Of a stretch of 48,615 bases of DNA, positions 6,458 to 16,672 are shown one piece after another. The notes under the pieces were generated by a model. That model was not told where the DNA came from and did no database searches. It saw only the letters and a program-made list of their open reading frames with translations. The stretch is from assembly GCA_902798755.1 (NCBI GenBank), contig CADBYC010000020.1, positions 1-48,615 of the forward strand, in the 5' to 3' direction. The translations under genes were made by a program, and so were the position numbers. Within the stretch, counting starts at the first letter, position 1; every line of letters begins with the position of its first letter. Source of the DNA: an uncultured Ruminococcus sp. GTDB taxonomy: Bacteria > Bacillota > Clostridia > Oscillospirales > Acutalibacteraceae.

Positions 6458-9289
6458 ATGATTGTGATTACCAAGTACCATGCAAAGTATTATGCCAATT
6501 TACTTTCTTGTCAAGCGGTAGGCGGTAATATTGACAGTCTGTCTCAGTCTCTTTTAAATGCATCTGTTGATATTAATCCTCATCAGATTGAAGCTGCACT
6601 GTTCGCATTCAAGTCACCCTTGTCCAAGGGTGTTATCTTTGCTGACGAAGTTGGTTTAGGTAAAACGATTGAAGCTGGATTGGTTTTGTGTCAGTTATGG
6701 GCTATTGGCAAGCGAAAAATTATTATCATTTGCCCAGCTTCTATCCGAAAGCAGTGGGGCTACGAACTTACTGAGAAGTTCGGTATTGATAACGAAGTAT
6801 TAGATACTAAAAACTACAATCAATATCTGCGTATAGGTGCTGAACCGTTCGATCAAAAAAAGGTTATCATCTGCTCTTACTATTTTGCGGCGCGCAAAAA
6901 GGAAGAGATTAAAAGACGCGGTTTTGATTTTGCAGTTATTGATGAAGCACACAAACTACGTAATGTCTATAAGAAGAACGCTAAAACTGCCCAAGCGCTT
7001 AAAGATGCTCTTTCGAATGTTAAAAAGCTGTTATTAACTGCTACACCTTTTCAGAACTCCTTGATGGAGCTTTTTGGCTTGACCAGCGTTATCGATGATA
7101 ATGTATTCGGCGATGCACGTTCTTTCCGTGCTGACTATGTTTATGATGAAAATATAACAGATCTGAAGCGTCGTATTGCACCATATTATACTCGTACGCT
7201 TCGTAAGGATGTCAAGGAGTATATCAATTATACGAATCGTCTTCCGATTACGCAGGAATTCAGTGCGACAGATTTAGAATCCAAACTATATGACGATATC
7301 TCAGAATTTCTAAGAAGAGAAGATGCGTATTCCGTTCCGAAGCGTCAGCGCATGTTGACTACGATGATCATACGTAAGATCCTTGCTTCATCTACCTATG
7401 CACTAATTGGCACTCTGCGTACCGTTAAGCAGAGATTGGAACAAATGCTGAAGGATGAAACGGCGAAGCAGCTCACGCTAGCAGATTATCTGGATCCTGA
7501 TGAAGCAGATTTGTACGAAGAGGACGATGAAGAAGAGAACCTGTTAGAAGACGATACCATTGATTTAGAAAAACTGCGTGACGAAATACATACCATAGAT
7601 GGCTTTATCGAAACTGCGCTGATGATAAAGTATGACACAAAATCAACTGCATTACTGCAGGCGCTGGAGCAAGCTTTTGCTATGCTGCCGCGCACAGGAG
7701 CAAAACGCAAGGCGCTCATTTTTACCGAATCCACCAGAACGCAGCAGTATCTGAAAGAGTATCTTGATGAACATGGATACAAGGGCAAGATTGTGCTGTT
7801 TAACGGTTCCAACAACGATCCTGAATCCAACGCCATTTATGAAACTTGGTATGCTAAGAATGCTTATAACGGCAAGGCGAGCGGTATCAAAGCGGCTGAT
7901 AAGCGTGTAGCAATCGTTGAGCACTTCCGTGACGAAGCTGAGATCATGATAGCAACCGAGGCGGCGGCAGAAGGTTTGAATCTCCAGTTCTGTTCTCTTG
8001 TTGTCAACTATGATTTGCCTTGGAATCCGCAGCGAATCGAGCAGCGTATTGGCAGATGCCATCGTTACGGACAGAAGTGCGATGTCGTTGTCGTCAATTT
8101 TGTCAACAAAAGGAATTTTGCCGATGTACGCGTGTATAATCTGCTCTTAGATAAATTCCATCTATTCAGTGATGTGTTCGGCGCCTCGGATGAAGTACTC
8201 GGACAAGCCGATGCGATCGATTTTGAAAAGCGTATCTGGGAGATCTATCAGGAGTGTCGTACCGAGGAAGAGATCAATGCTGCATTCGAAAGACTCCAAA
8301 GCGACCTTCAGGATCAGATCAGCGATAAGATGAAAGAAACGCGTGAACAGGTTCTGGAGAATTTTGATATTGATGTTCAGGAGCGTTTGAAACTATCGCG
8401 CGAGAAAACCGGAGCTTTCCTGTCTCGATATGAGCACATCTTCTGGGAGTTAACTAAGTTTGTGTTAAAAGATGATGCGGAATTTGATGACATCACACAC
8501 TCTTTCCGTTTGTTGACACCTCTTGCAGGTTGTAGAATCGGAAAATACGATTTGCTTTCTTGTTTGGCAGACGGTATACCTTATCGTTTGTCGCATCCAT
8601 TAGCGCAGTATGTTATCCAAACCGCATTAGGTTATGAGGTTGGTGAAGGCGCTGTAGAATTCAGCGAAGGCGATTCAAAAATAAAAGTCACATTACCGGA
8701 ACACCTGAAGAACAGCAGCGGTTATCTGGTATTGTCAGAACTGGATATCTCTGCTTTTGAAGATGAACAGTACTGTCTGTTTACTGCGTTTACAGATGAC
8801 GGCAGATTTCTGACTCAGGAGGAATGTGAAAAGCTGTTTCTGTGTGCCGGTTCCGAAACAGATTTCAGCGGCATTTCGGAAGAAGTAAAACGTAAGCTCG
8901 GCGTTAATGCAAAGCAGCACACAAAGAGCAAACTGAATGAAATAGACAGTCGTAATCTTGTCTATTTCAAAGAGGAAGAAGAGCGTATCTTCCGTTGGGA
9001 GAAAGATATCATTGATTCCATTGAGAAGGAACTCGATGTTGTTAAACGTTCGATCCGTGAGCATGAACGCCTTTCCCGCACAGCGGCTAATATGGAAGAA
9101 AAGCTCGCCTTCACCAAAAAGATAGACGAGCTGGAACGAAAGAAGCGCCGTATGCGCAATACGCTTGCCGACAGAGAGGACGAAGTAAGTCAGCAGAGAC
9201 GCCGTATGATAGAAGAACTTGATCGCCGAATGGTCAAGACAACCGCTACCGATGACATTTTTATAATCAGATGGTATACAAAGGAGTAA
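6458..9289 (+). CDS. SNF2-family helicase/translocase of a DNA-modification defence cassette
   Basis: 943 residues. Motif I is DEVGLGKT (63-70) and motif II is DEAH (162-165). TATPF follows at 194-198, with motifs V and VI in EAAAEGLNL and QRIEQRIGR (525-533, followed by CHRYGQ). This is the HepA/DrmD-like SNF2 branch of dsDNA translocases. An acidic insert lies near residue 350 (DPDEADLYEEDDEEENLLEDD, 7496-7558). The C-terminal third contains a long predicted coiled coil (about residues 850-930). Start: ATG after GAGGAGGG. It is the first gene of the cassette; the methyltransferase begins 4 bp after its stop. Similar helicases sit beside adenine methylases in class 1 DISARM, but no drmA, drmB or drmC is present here. 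Confidence 0.9.
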   Translation: MIVITKYHAKYYANLLSCQAVGGNIDSLSQSLLNASVDINPHQIEAALFAFKSPLSKGVIFADEVGLGKTIEAGLVLCQLWAIGKRKIIIICPASIRKQWGYELTEKFGIDNEVLDTKNYNQYLRIGAEPFDQKKVIICSYYFAARKKEEIKRRGFDFAVIDEAHKLRNVYKKNAKTAQALKDALSNVKKLLLTATPFQNSLMELFGLTSVIDDNVFGDARSFRADYVYDENITDLKRRIAPYYTRTLRKDVKEYINYTNRLPITQEFSATDLESKLYDDISEFLRREDAYSVPKRQRMLTTMIIRKILASSTYALIGTLRTVKQRLEQMLKDETAKQLTLADYLDPDEADLYEEDDEEENLLEDDTIDLEKLRDEIHTIDGFIETALMIKYDTKSTALLQALEQAFAMLPRTGAKRKALIFTESTRTQQYLKEYLDEHGYKGKIVLFNGSNNDPESNAIYETWYAKNAYNGKASGIKAADKRVAIVEHFRDEAEIMIATEAAAEGLNLQFCSLVVNYDLPWNPQRIEQRIGRCHRYGQKCDVVVVNFVNKRNFADVRVYNLLLDKFHLFSDVFGASDEVLGQADAIDFEKRIWEIYQECRTEEEINAAFERLQSDLQDQISDKMKETREQVLENFDIDVQERLKLSREKTGAFLSRYEHIFWELTKFVLKDDAEFDDITHSFRLLTPLAGCRIGKYDLLSCLADGIPYRLSHPLAQYVIQTALGYEVGEGAVEFSEGDSKIKVTLPEHLKNSSGYLVLSELDISAFEDEQYCLFTAFTDDGRFLTQEECEKLFLCAGSETDFSGISEEVKRKLGVNAKQHTKSKLNEIDSRNLVYFKEEEERIFRWEKDIIDSIEKELDVVKRSIREHERLSRTAANMEEKLAFTKKIDELERKKRRMRNTLADREDEVSQQRRRMIEELDRRMVKTTATDDIFIIRWYTKE

Positions 9290-9293
9290 ACCG

Positions 9294-12200
9294 ATGAGTG
9301 AAAAGTTAAAAAGATTCACTGATTTGATGCAGGAGATATTTGAGCTCGATAAGTCTGATCTCGATTTCGGTATCTACCGCATTATGATTATCCGAAAGGC
9401 AGAGATCGAAAAGTTCCTGACAGTGCGTTTGCCGGAGTTGGTGCAAGATACTCTTAAGCCTTTTGCACAGGGCAATAAAGAGGAAACCCGTGCTGAAATG
9501 GCTCAGATTGAGAAAAGCGCATCAGACATGGGTATGACGGTGGACGATCTTCCTGAGACGGCGCCTTTGAAACAAAAGTATACTCAGCTTCGCAAACAAC
9601 TTGCGGAAGGAACAGATCTTTCAGCATTGGAGACGGATGTTTATTCTGCGCTTTACTCTTTCTTCAATCGCTATTATGAAGAAGGCGATTTTATTTCCAA
9701 GCGCCGATACAAAGAGGGCGTTTATGCTATCCCTTATGAAGGTGAAGAAGTCAAGCTTTATTGGGCAAATCAGGATCAGTATTATATCAAGACCAGTGAG
9801 AATTTCAAAGATTACTCCTTTACTGTTGCTGATCACACCGTTCATTTCCGCTTGGTAGACGCGACAACCGAGCAGAATAATAACAAAGAGAGCAAGGATA
9901 AAAAGCGCGTCTTTATGCTTTTTACCGAGGATGAAGAGAATCATCCGGGCATCAAAACCTTTGAGTATAATGAAGATGCCAAAGAATTCATCATTCGTTT
10001 TATCTATGATATACCCGAGGATAAGAAAAAGAAGTATGATGAATTGAATTACACTGCTATCAGTGAATGGTTGGTCAAGACGCGGATTCCGATTTGGCAG
10101 GAGCTGTTGGTACGTAATATCCCCAGCGGCAAGAAAGGGAAAATGATCGACCTGCTCGAAAAGCATCTGAAAGGATATGTAGCAAAGAATACCTTTGATT
10201 ATTTTATCCATAAGGATCTGCGCGGGTTCCTCAGCCGTGAGCTTGATTTTTATATCAAGAGCGAGGTCATGCATCTCGATGACCTTGATACCGACCATGA
10301 GGAACGCGTCGAGACTTATCTTGCAAAGGTTAAGGCGATCAAGCGCGTCGGTAAGATCATCATTGATTTCCTTGCCCAGATCGAAGATTTCCAGAAGAAA
10401 CTGTGGCTCAAGAAGAAGTTTGTCGTAGAGACAAATTGGTGCATGACGCTCGATAAGGTAGACGAGAGCTTTTGGCAGGAAATCATCGAGAATAAAGAAC
10501 AGATCAATGAATGGATCGCGTTGTATGCGATCGACGAAGCGGAAGGCTGGACAAATCCGCCCTCCCTTGATTTCTTGCGCCAAAATCAGAATCTTAGCAT
10601 TGATACCAAGCACTTTGACACTGTATTCAAAGAGCGCCTTGTCGCAAGTATCGAGAATCTGGACGAGCAGACCAATGGATTGATGATTAATGGAGATAAT
10701 TATCATGCATTATCTTCTTTGCAAACAAAATATCGAAGCAGAATAGATTGCTTCTATTTAGATCCGCCTTATAATGCAAAATCAAGTGAGATTCTGTATA
10801 AGAATAATTATAAAAACTCAACATGGTTATCATTTATCGATAACAGAATAGAACTTTCAAAGCAACTTCAAAATCTAAATGGAGCGATTGTTTTTGCAAT
10901 TGATGAAAACGAACAAGTGAATATTGGAAGGTATTTCAAAGAAAGTATTGATGAAACTAACTATTCTGTTGATTGTATCACGGTAATACATAATCCGGGA
11001 GGAATTCAGGGAAGCAACTTTTCTTATTCTCATGAGTTTGCATATTTTATTTACCCAAATAAAAGTGGATACATTACAAAAGAGAAGAGAAATCGGGAAG
11101 AGAATCCTGAACTGACTCCGTTCAGAGATTGGGGAAAGGAAAACTCAAAAAGAACAGAATCACCAAACTGTTTTTATCCAATTATCATAGATTTGCAAGG
11201 GGCAGTTATCGGTTTTGGAGACATTCCTCCGACAGATTTCCATCCATTTTCCTCTAATGAACGCGAGGGAAACACGATTAAAGTTTGGCCGATTGATATA
11301 AACGGGATTGAAAGGCGCTGGCGTTTTGCACGAGACACAGTAGAAGCAATTAGGGATGAACTGAAAGCGGATTTCGGAAAAGGTGTCTGGAGTATCAAGC
11401 GCGCCAAAATGTTTTATACCAGAAAAACAGTCTGGGATAACCAGAAATACAGTGCTAATGTTAGTGGGACACAGCTTTTGGCACAAATAATCCAATCATC
11501 GTTCTCATTCCCTAAGTCTTTGTATTTGGTAAAAGATTGTATCATGGCTTGTGAGCAGAATAATTCTCAACTGGTCATGGATTACTATGCCGGATCCGGT
11601 ACTACCGGTCATGCTGTGATTTCCCTTAACCGAGACGATAATGGCAACAGAAAATACATCCTTGTTGAAATGGGCGAATATTTTGATTCCGTTACCAAGC
11701 CTCGTATGCAAAAGGTCGTCTATTCCGCAGATTGGAAAGACGGTAAACCGCAGAATCGTAATACCGGTATATCTCAGATCATCAAGTACATGACCTTAGA
11801 GAGCTATGAGGATGCGTTGTCCAACATTCAGCTTGACGATGATACACATGGGATGCTCGGATTATTCAGCGATGACTATATGATTCACTATATGCTCGAC
11901 CTCGAGAGTCAGGGAAGTCTGCTGAATCTCGACGCCTTCCGTGACCCCTTCTCTTACCGTATGAAAATCACCGAGAAGAATGAATGCAAAGAGCGCCCTG
12001 TGGATGTGATCGAAACCTTTAACTATCTGATCGGTTTGACCGTTATACATCAAGGTGCAACAGTTTCGTTTACGACAAAAGCAAATAACGACGGCGAGTA
12101 TGAAGGCGCTGTTGATTTGGTAAAGGACGCATTCGGTCAATACTCCTTCCGTCAGATCGAGGGTACCCTGCCGGACGGAAGGCGCGCTCTCGTCATCTGG

Positions 12201-12407
12201 CGAACCGTCAGCGATAATATCATTGAGAGCAACGCGGCTCTTGACGCATACTTCCGCAAGTACCGCGTCAATCCAGCCGATCGCGAGTATGACATCATCT
12301 ATGTAAACGGCGACAACAACCTCGAGAACCTCCGCACCGACGACGAAGCATGGAAGGTTCAAATGACCGAGCTTGAATTCAAATCCCGCATGTTTGAGGA
12401 AGAGTAA
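9294..12407 (+). CDS. Long beta-class N6-adenine DNA methyltransferase (type III Mod-like)
   Basis: 1037 residues. The catalytic motif DPPY is at 490-493 and the AdoMet-binding motif DYYAGSGTT starts at 763. This order (motif IV, target-recognition region, motif I) defines the beta class, which includes type III Mod subunits. About 480 residues precede the catalytic domain, and about 250 residues follow motif I. It would modify adenine in a host site and so label self DNA. Ribosome site AAAGGAG precedes the ATG. The segment about 10680-11580 (catalytic motif to recognition region) is far more AT-rich than its flanks: 14 G+C in 60 bases at 10801-10860 against 32 in 60 at 10261-10320. That suggests exchange of the specificity segment. 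Confidence 0.9.
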   Translation: MSEKLKRFTDLMQEIFELDKSDLDFGIYRIMIIRKAEIEKFLTVRLPELVQDTLKPFAQGNKEETRAEMAQIEKSASDMGMTVDDLPETAPLKQKYTQLRKQLAEGTDLSALETDVYSALYSFFNRYYEEGDFISKRRYKEGVYAIPYEGEEVKLYWANQDQYYIKTSENFKDYSFTVADHTVHFRLVDATTEQNNNKESKDKKRVFMLFTEDEENHPGIKTFEYNEDAKEFIIRFIYDIPEDKKKKYDELNYTAISEWLVKTRIPIWQELLVRNIPSGKKGKMIDLLEKHLKGYVAKNTFDYFIHKDLRGFLSRELDFYIKSEVMHLDDLDTDHEERVETYLAKVKAIKRVGKIIIDFLAQIEDFQKKLWLKKKFVVETNWCMTLDKVDESFWQEIIENKEQINEWIALYAIDEAEGWTNPPSLDFLRQNQNLSIDTKHFDTVFKERLVASIENLDEQTNGLMINGDNYHALSSLQTKYRSRIDCFYLDPPYNAKSSEILYKNNYKNSTWLSFIDNRIELSKQLQNLNGAIVFAIDENEQVNIGRYFKESIDETNYSVDCITVIHNPGGIQGSNFSYSHEFAYFIYPNKSGYITKEKRNREENPELTPFRDWGKENSKRTESPNCFYPIIIDLQGAVIGFGDIPPTDFHPFSSNEREGNTIKVWPIDINGIERRWRFARDTVEAIRDELKADFGKGVWSIKRAKMFYTRKTVWDNQKYSANVSGTQLLAQIIQSSFSFPKSLYLVKDCIMACEQNNSQLVMDYYAGSGTTGHAVISLNRDDNGNRKYILVEMGEYFDSVTKPRMQKVVYSADWKDGKPQNRNTGISQIIKYMTLESYEDALSNIQLDDDTHGMLGLFSDDYMIHYMLDLESQGSLLNLDAFRDPFSYRMKITEKNECKERPVDVIETFNYLIGLTVIHQGATVSFTTKANNDGEYEGAVDLVKDAFGQYSFRQIEGTLPDGRRALVIWRTVSDNIIESNAALDAYFRKYRVNPADREYDIIYVNGDNNLENLRTDDEAWKVQMTELEFKSRMFEEE

Positions 12408-12409
12408 TC

Positions 12410-13345
12410 ATGGCAACGACAATACCAAGAACACTATATCATTACTGCAGTATTCCCACATTCTTTAATATAGTAAAGAACAAGTCTATTTGGTTATCAG
12501 ATATTAGCAAATCAAATGATTCACTTGAACTCAGATGGATTAAGGAACAGTGTCGATATTACATACTAAAAGTATGGGTGGATTATGTTAGGTCAGTCAA
12601 AGAATCAGTTAATGATCTGTCGTTAGTAAGCTTTGATGATTTCGAAAATGTTCAGAAGTTTAGCGAGTTAATTGCCAAATACGACTTAACAAAAAGCTGG
12701 GTCTTTTGTCTTACAGAGAAGAAAGACAATTTAGGTCAGTGGCGTGGATACGCAGATGACGGTACCGGTGTTTGTATAGGATTTAAAACTGATTTTTATT
12801 CTATGATTGACGCAGTCGCTCATTATATTGACAAAGATGCAGATTTACACTTTAGAAAAGTTCGATACACAAAAAAAGAAATCGAAGACTTCTTTTATAA
12901 TGCTGCTGAATTGTCTAAGATAGATGCCAGTATGTCTTGTCAAGAAGTGATCCGGTTATTGAATTCTGCTATCAGCTTTACAATGAGTAATGCTGAGTTC
13001 TTTAAAAACGATGCCTTCAAGGAAGAAAAGGAATGGCGTTTAGTTTATACGATGGAAACAAGCGATTTATTAAAGGGTAAGGTTCCCGGTATGGAAAAGT
13101 TCAGCGAAAAGATTACTGATATGTCTATCGGAAATTTCGGTTTTTCTACAAGAAGAGGAACAATAATATCGCATATCGAAATTAGTTTACCAAAACTTGA
13201 TTCTGTTTTTTCGAGCATTACAATTGGACCTAAATCTTCGCTTTCCATAAATGACGTGAAGTTGTTTTTATTACATTCTGGTGTAATAAAGAACACGGAA
13301 AACCTTTCAATAAAAATCGAAAAATCAAAAGTATCATACAGATAG
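12410..13345 (+). CDS. DUF2971-family protein
   Basis: 311 residues. It starts with LYHYCSIPTFFNIVKNKSIW and IWLSDISKSNDSLE, then has WVFCLTEKKDNLGQWRGYAD and GVCIGFKTDF, and later VRYTKKE and EEKEWRLVY. This is the characteristic DUF2971 pattern. The family has no established biochemical activity that I can state with confidence, but it recurs near phage-defence genes. It starts 3 bp after the methyltransferase stop and ends 12 bp before the nuclease gene, so it is in the same transcript. Its base composition is visibly more AT-rich than that of the nuclease gene, which suggests later insertion between the modification and restriction genes. It may be an effector or abortive-infection component. 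Confidence 0.8.
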   Translation: MATTIPRTLYHYCSIPTFFNIVKNKSIWLSDISKSNDSLELRWIKEQCRYYILKVWVDYVRSVKESVNDLSLVSFDDFENVQKFSELIAKYDLTKSWVFCLTEKKDNLGQWRGYADDGTGVCIGFKTDFYSMIDAVAHYIDKDADLHFRKVRYTKKEIEDFFYNAAELSKIDASMSCQEVIRLLNSAISFTMSNAEFFKNDAFKEEKEWRLVYTMETSDLLKGKVPGMEKFSEKITDMSIGNFGFSTRRGTIISHIEISLPKLDSVFSSITIGPKSSLSINDVKLFLLHSGVIKNTENLSIKIEKSKVSYR

Positions 13346-13356
13346 AGAGATAGATT

Positions 13357-16300
13357 ATGGCTAAGAAAAAGAATGTCCCCGATCTGACATTTGATGAACA
13401 ACTGATACTGTTCCGCTATTTCCTGCATGAATTAGGAATAGAGGGATTATCAACGCTGAGCAGAAAACTGAACAGCACAGAATACGAAGGCGTCGACGAA
13501 AGCGGAAGAACCTATTTTTCGCTGTATATCGAGCAGTATGCCAAAACGCGTGGAATAGAGATGAACTTTGACAAGCTGCGCGTGTATGACGAGAATATCT
13601 GTCGCCATACCAGAAAAATCAGTGAGAAGCGCGGAACATTACGCTGGAAATATTTTCAGTATATTTCTCTGCTGTTTACAGAGATGTATCTCGACCGCTA
13701 TTTCGGCGACAAAGAAGCATTTTGCAGCGACCTGAACAATTATCTGGATTCATTAATTACGGAGTCATTCGGTAGGATCGGATTTGAACATTATACCGTT
13801 GACAAGCTGAATAAACTCGCCTATATGTGCGCTACCGGCAGCGGTAAAACGCTGATCATGCACGTCAACATACTGCAATTCAGTTATTACTTCAAACGCG
13901 CCAAAAGAGCAAACAGCCGTCTTTCGATCAACAAGATCATTGTCCTTGCTCCGAATGAGGGCATGAGCAAGCAACATCTGGAAGAATTGACGCTGTCATC
14001 TATCCATGCTGCGATCTTCGATAAAAACTGGAGCTTCAAATCTCGCCAGGACGAAGTTATTGTCATTGACATGAACAAGCTCAAAGAAGAAGGAAAGGTC
14101 AAAACCGTTTCTGTCGACAGCTTTGAGCAAAATAACCTTGTGCTTGTTGATGAAGGGCATAGAGGCTTATCCGGTGACATCTGGTATGATTATCGAACCA
14201 GACTATCAGCCGATGGATTCTCTTTTGAGTACTCCGCTACATTTAAGCAGGCTCTGAAAGCAAGCTCGACGAAAAAGGAAGATAAAGCGCTGATGGAAGA
14301 GTACGGAAAGTCTATCATCATGGACTATTCGTATAAGTACTTCTATGAGGATGGATACGGCAAGGATTATCGAATCTATAATCTCAGAGACAGCATCGAT
14401 GAAGAACAGCGGCATCTGTATCTTACGGGAGGATTACTGTCGTTCTATCAACAGCTGAAGCTGTATTCCGAAGCCGGTCACAAGCTGAGAGAATTCAATA
14501 TCGAAAAACCGCTGATGGTATTTGTCGGTAATCGCGTCACCACATCTACATCAAAAGGTGAGCTGACTGATGTTGAAGAAGTACTGGATTTCCTTGATAA
14601 ATTTGTACGCAACAAGGCTGTTTCTATCAGAAGGATCAACGATGTCCTTATCAAGGATACCGGATTAACCGACGCCTCCGGAAACGATTTGTTCTATGGC
14701 AGTTTCAATGCGCTGGAGCATATTTTCGGCGGTACTCCCGACGCGACAGTTATCTTTGAAGATGTTCTGCGGCTGGTGTTTAACTCCGATACCGTAGCGG
14801 ATGAACCGCGCTTGCAGCTAAGAAACATCAAACAGGTACCGGGGGAAATCGGTATGCGAATCGGCAGCGAAGGCGAGTACTTTGGTGTAATCAATATCGG
14901 CGATACTGCAGAATTGATGAAACGCCTCAACACAAGAGATATCGATACGGATAATGAAGAGTTTATCTCAGAATCTATGTTCCGTTCTATCAACAGCAAA
15001 GACTCGCGCATGAATATCCTGATCGGTTCGCGTAAGTTTACCGAGGGTTGGAACAGCTGGCGTGTGTCCACGATGGGATTGATCAACTTTGCTAAAGGCG
15101 AAGGATCACAGGCAATCCAGCTTTTCGGACGCGGAGTAAGACTGAAAGGATATCAGGGATGTCTGAAACGCTCCCGTAGATTGGATGACAGGAGAGTCAC
15201 TATTCCACAGGATATCGAGATTCTTGAAACACTGACTATCTTCGGCGTAAAGGCGCAATATATGGAAGACTTCAAAAGATATCTTGAACTTGAAGGCGCT
15301 CCGGTCAATGATAATCTTCTGGAGTATAAGATGCCGGTTATCAGTCGCTATCACGAAGTTAAGGATAAAAATCTGCATGTGATCCGTGTGCGCGACGGAG
15401 CCAACTTTAAGCGCCAATCACGCAGAATGGTGCTTGATGTACCGGATGAAGGATTTAAGCGTTATCTGTCAAGAAGCAAAACACGGATCGATTGTCGCAG
15501 CAAGATTCAAACAATTGATTCTACCTTCAGCTTCAAGTTGGAATCGAGCCCCGAAGAGCATACTTTGCCCAAAGACAAACTCCGGTATTTGGATTATCAG
15601 AGAATCTTTGAGGAGCTTGAACAGTATAAGAATGAAAAGTTCTATTATATTATCAGCATCGAAAAAGGAAAGCTGGAGAGTATTCTGAATGAAGATTATT
15701 GGTACTCTCTGCTGATACCGAAAAGTCATCTTGAGATCGATACGGTTGAAAAACTAATCGCTGCTACCGATTATGCTGTGTTGGCGCTGAAATCCTATAT
15801 GGACAAATTCTTCAAGTATGAGAAAGAGCGTTGGGAAGCTCCGAGATTGGAATATAAGATACTTGAAGAAGATGACAACAATTTTGTTGACGAATACAAA
15901 ATCACCTATGCTCCACAGGGCGAATGGGATCATACAGGAGAGGACCTGGATAGATTTGTATCGGATATCAGTGCAATCCTGACAGAGCAGAAAGGCTTAG
16001 ATGTTTATGAAAAGCCCGCTTTCCGTGACAGACTGGTACTGTTTGATTTTCGAGCACACTTGTATGCTCCTTTGCTTTGCCTGCAAAAGAGTAATTTGAA
16101 AATCCAGGTGACCCCGGTCAGCCTGAACGAAGATGAAAAGAAGTTCGTGGATCTGCTGCATGATTATGTCAGCAGTAATCCGGAGATACTGAAAGATAAA
16201 ACACTGTACCTGTTGCGGAACAAAAGCAAGACAGGTATGGGTTTCTTTGAGGCGGGCAATTTCTATCCCGACTATATTCTTTGGATAAACAGCGACGATA

Positions 16301-16596
16301 CAGAGTACATCTCCTTTATTGATCCAAAGGGGTTGCTGAATCTTAATCCGGATGATCCGAAGATCCAGTTCTCGAAAATAATAAAAGAGAAGGAAGAACA
16401 GCTGTCGTCGCAAGTTACAGATAAGCAAATCGTTTTGAATTCTTTTATCATGTCAGGAACGAATGAGATGGCTTTGAACGAAAGATGGAGAAGACCGGAT
16501 ATTCCGGATCAGCAAGCTTTCAGAGAAGAGAGAAACATCTATATGTTAGATGATGACGAATGCATATCTAAGATTATGGAAAAGATTGTTGTTTAG
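13357..16596 (+). CDS. Type III-like restriction subunit: helicase plus PD-(D/E)xK nuclease
   Basis: 1079 residues. Walker A is ATGSGKT (159-165), the Walker B box is DEGH (265-268), and the SATF motif III and motif VI QLFGRGVR (up to residue 595) follow. The C-terminal nuclease signature is YPDYILW with D972, then FIDPKG with D989 and K991, a complete PD-D-x-K site. An N-terminal extension of about 150 residues precedes the helicase core. The ribosome site is weak, so coupling to the DUF2971 gene is likely. It should cleave DNA that the upstream methyltransferase has not marked, driven by ATP-dependent movement. Terminator at 16637. Confidence 0.9.
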   Translation: MAKKKNVPDLTFDEQLILFRYFLHELGIEGLSTLSRKLNSTEYEGVDESGRTYFSLYIEQYAKTRGIEMNFDKLRVYDENICRHTRKISEKRGTLRWKYFQYISLLFTEMYLDRYFGDKEAFCSDLNNYLDSLITESFGRIGFEHYTVDKLNKLAYMCATGSGKTLIMHVNILQFSYYFKRAKRANSRLSINKIIVLAPNEGMSKQHLEELTLSSIHAAIFDKNWSFKSRQDEVIVIDMNKLKEEGKVKTVSVDSFEQNNLVLVDEGHRGLSGDIWYDYRTRLSADGFSFEYSATFKQALKASSTKKEDKALMEEYGKSIIMDYSYKYFYEDGYGKDYRIYNLRDSIDEEQRHLYLTGGLLSFYQQLKLYSEAGHKLREFNIEKPLMVFVGNRVTTSTSKGELTDVEEVLDFLDKFVRNKAVSIRRINDVLIKDTGLTDASGNDLFYGSFNALEHIFGGTPDATVIFEDVLRLVFNSDTVADEPRLQLRNIKQVPGEIGMRIGSEGEYFGVINIGDTAELMKRLNTRDIDTDNEEFISESMFRSINSKDSRMNILIGSRKFTEGWNSWRVSTMGLINFAKGEGSQAIQLFGRGVRLKGYQGCLKRSRRLDDRRVTIPQDIEILETLTIFGVKAQYMEDFKRYLELEGAPVNDNLLEYKMPVISRYHEVKDKNLHVIRVRDGANFKRQSRRMVLDVPDEGFKRYLSRSKTRIDCRSKIQTIDSTFSFKLESSPEEHTLPKDKLRYLDYQRIFEELEQYKNEKFYYIISIEKGKLESILNEDYWYSLLIPKSHLEIDTVEKLIAATDYAVLALKSYMDKFFKYEKERWEAPRLEYKILEEDDNNFVDEYKITYAPQGEWDHTGEDLDRFVSDISAILTEQKGLDVYEKPAFRDRLVLFDFRAHLYAPLLCLQKSNLKIQVTPVSLNEDEKKFVDLLHDYVSSNPEILKDKTLYLLRNKSKTGMGFFEAGNFYPDYILWINSDDTEYISFIDPKGLLNLNPDDPKIQFSKIIKEKEEQLSSQVTDKQIVLNSFIMSGTNEMALNERWRRPDIPDQQAFREERNIYMLDDDECISKIMEKIVV

Positions 16597-16636
16597 ACAG
16601 GTAAATAAAAAGAAGAATAGTACAGAATACAAGTGA

Positions 16637-16672
16637 GCAGAGGGATTGGTGTTAACAATCCCTCTGCTTCTT
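16637..16672 (+). terminator. Intrinsic terminator of the defence cassette
   Basis: A perfect twelve-base-pair stem, GCAGAGGGATTG/CAATCCCTCTGC, with a 7-nt loop, followed by TTCTTAT. Confidence 0.85.

Noticed and set aside
6458-16596. Complete DISARM or BREX system
   Set aside because: The SNF2 helicase and methylase fit in part, but drmA, drmB, drmC, pglZ, brxC and brxL are all absent.
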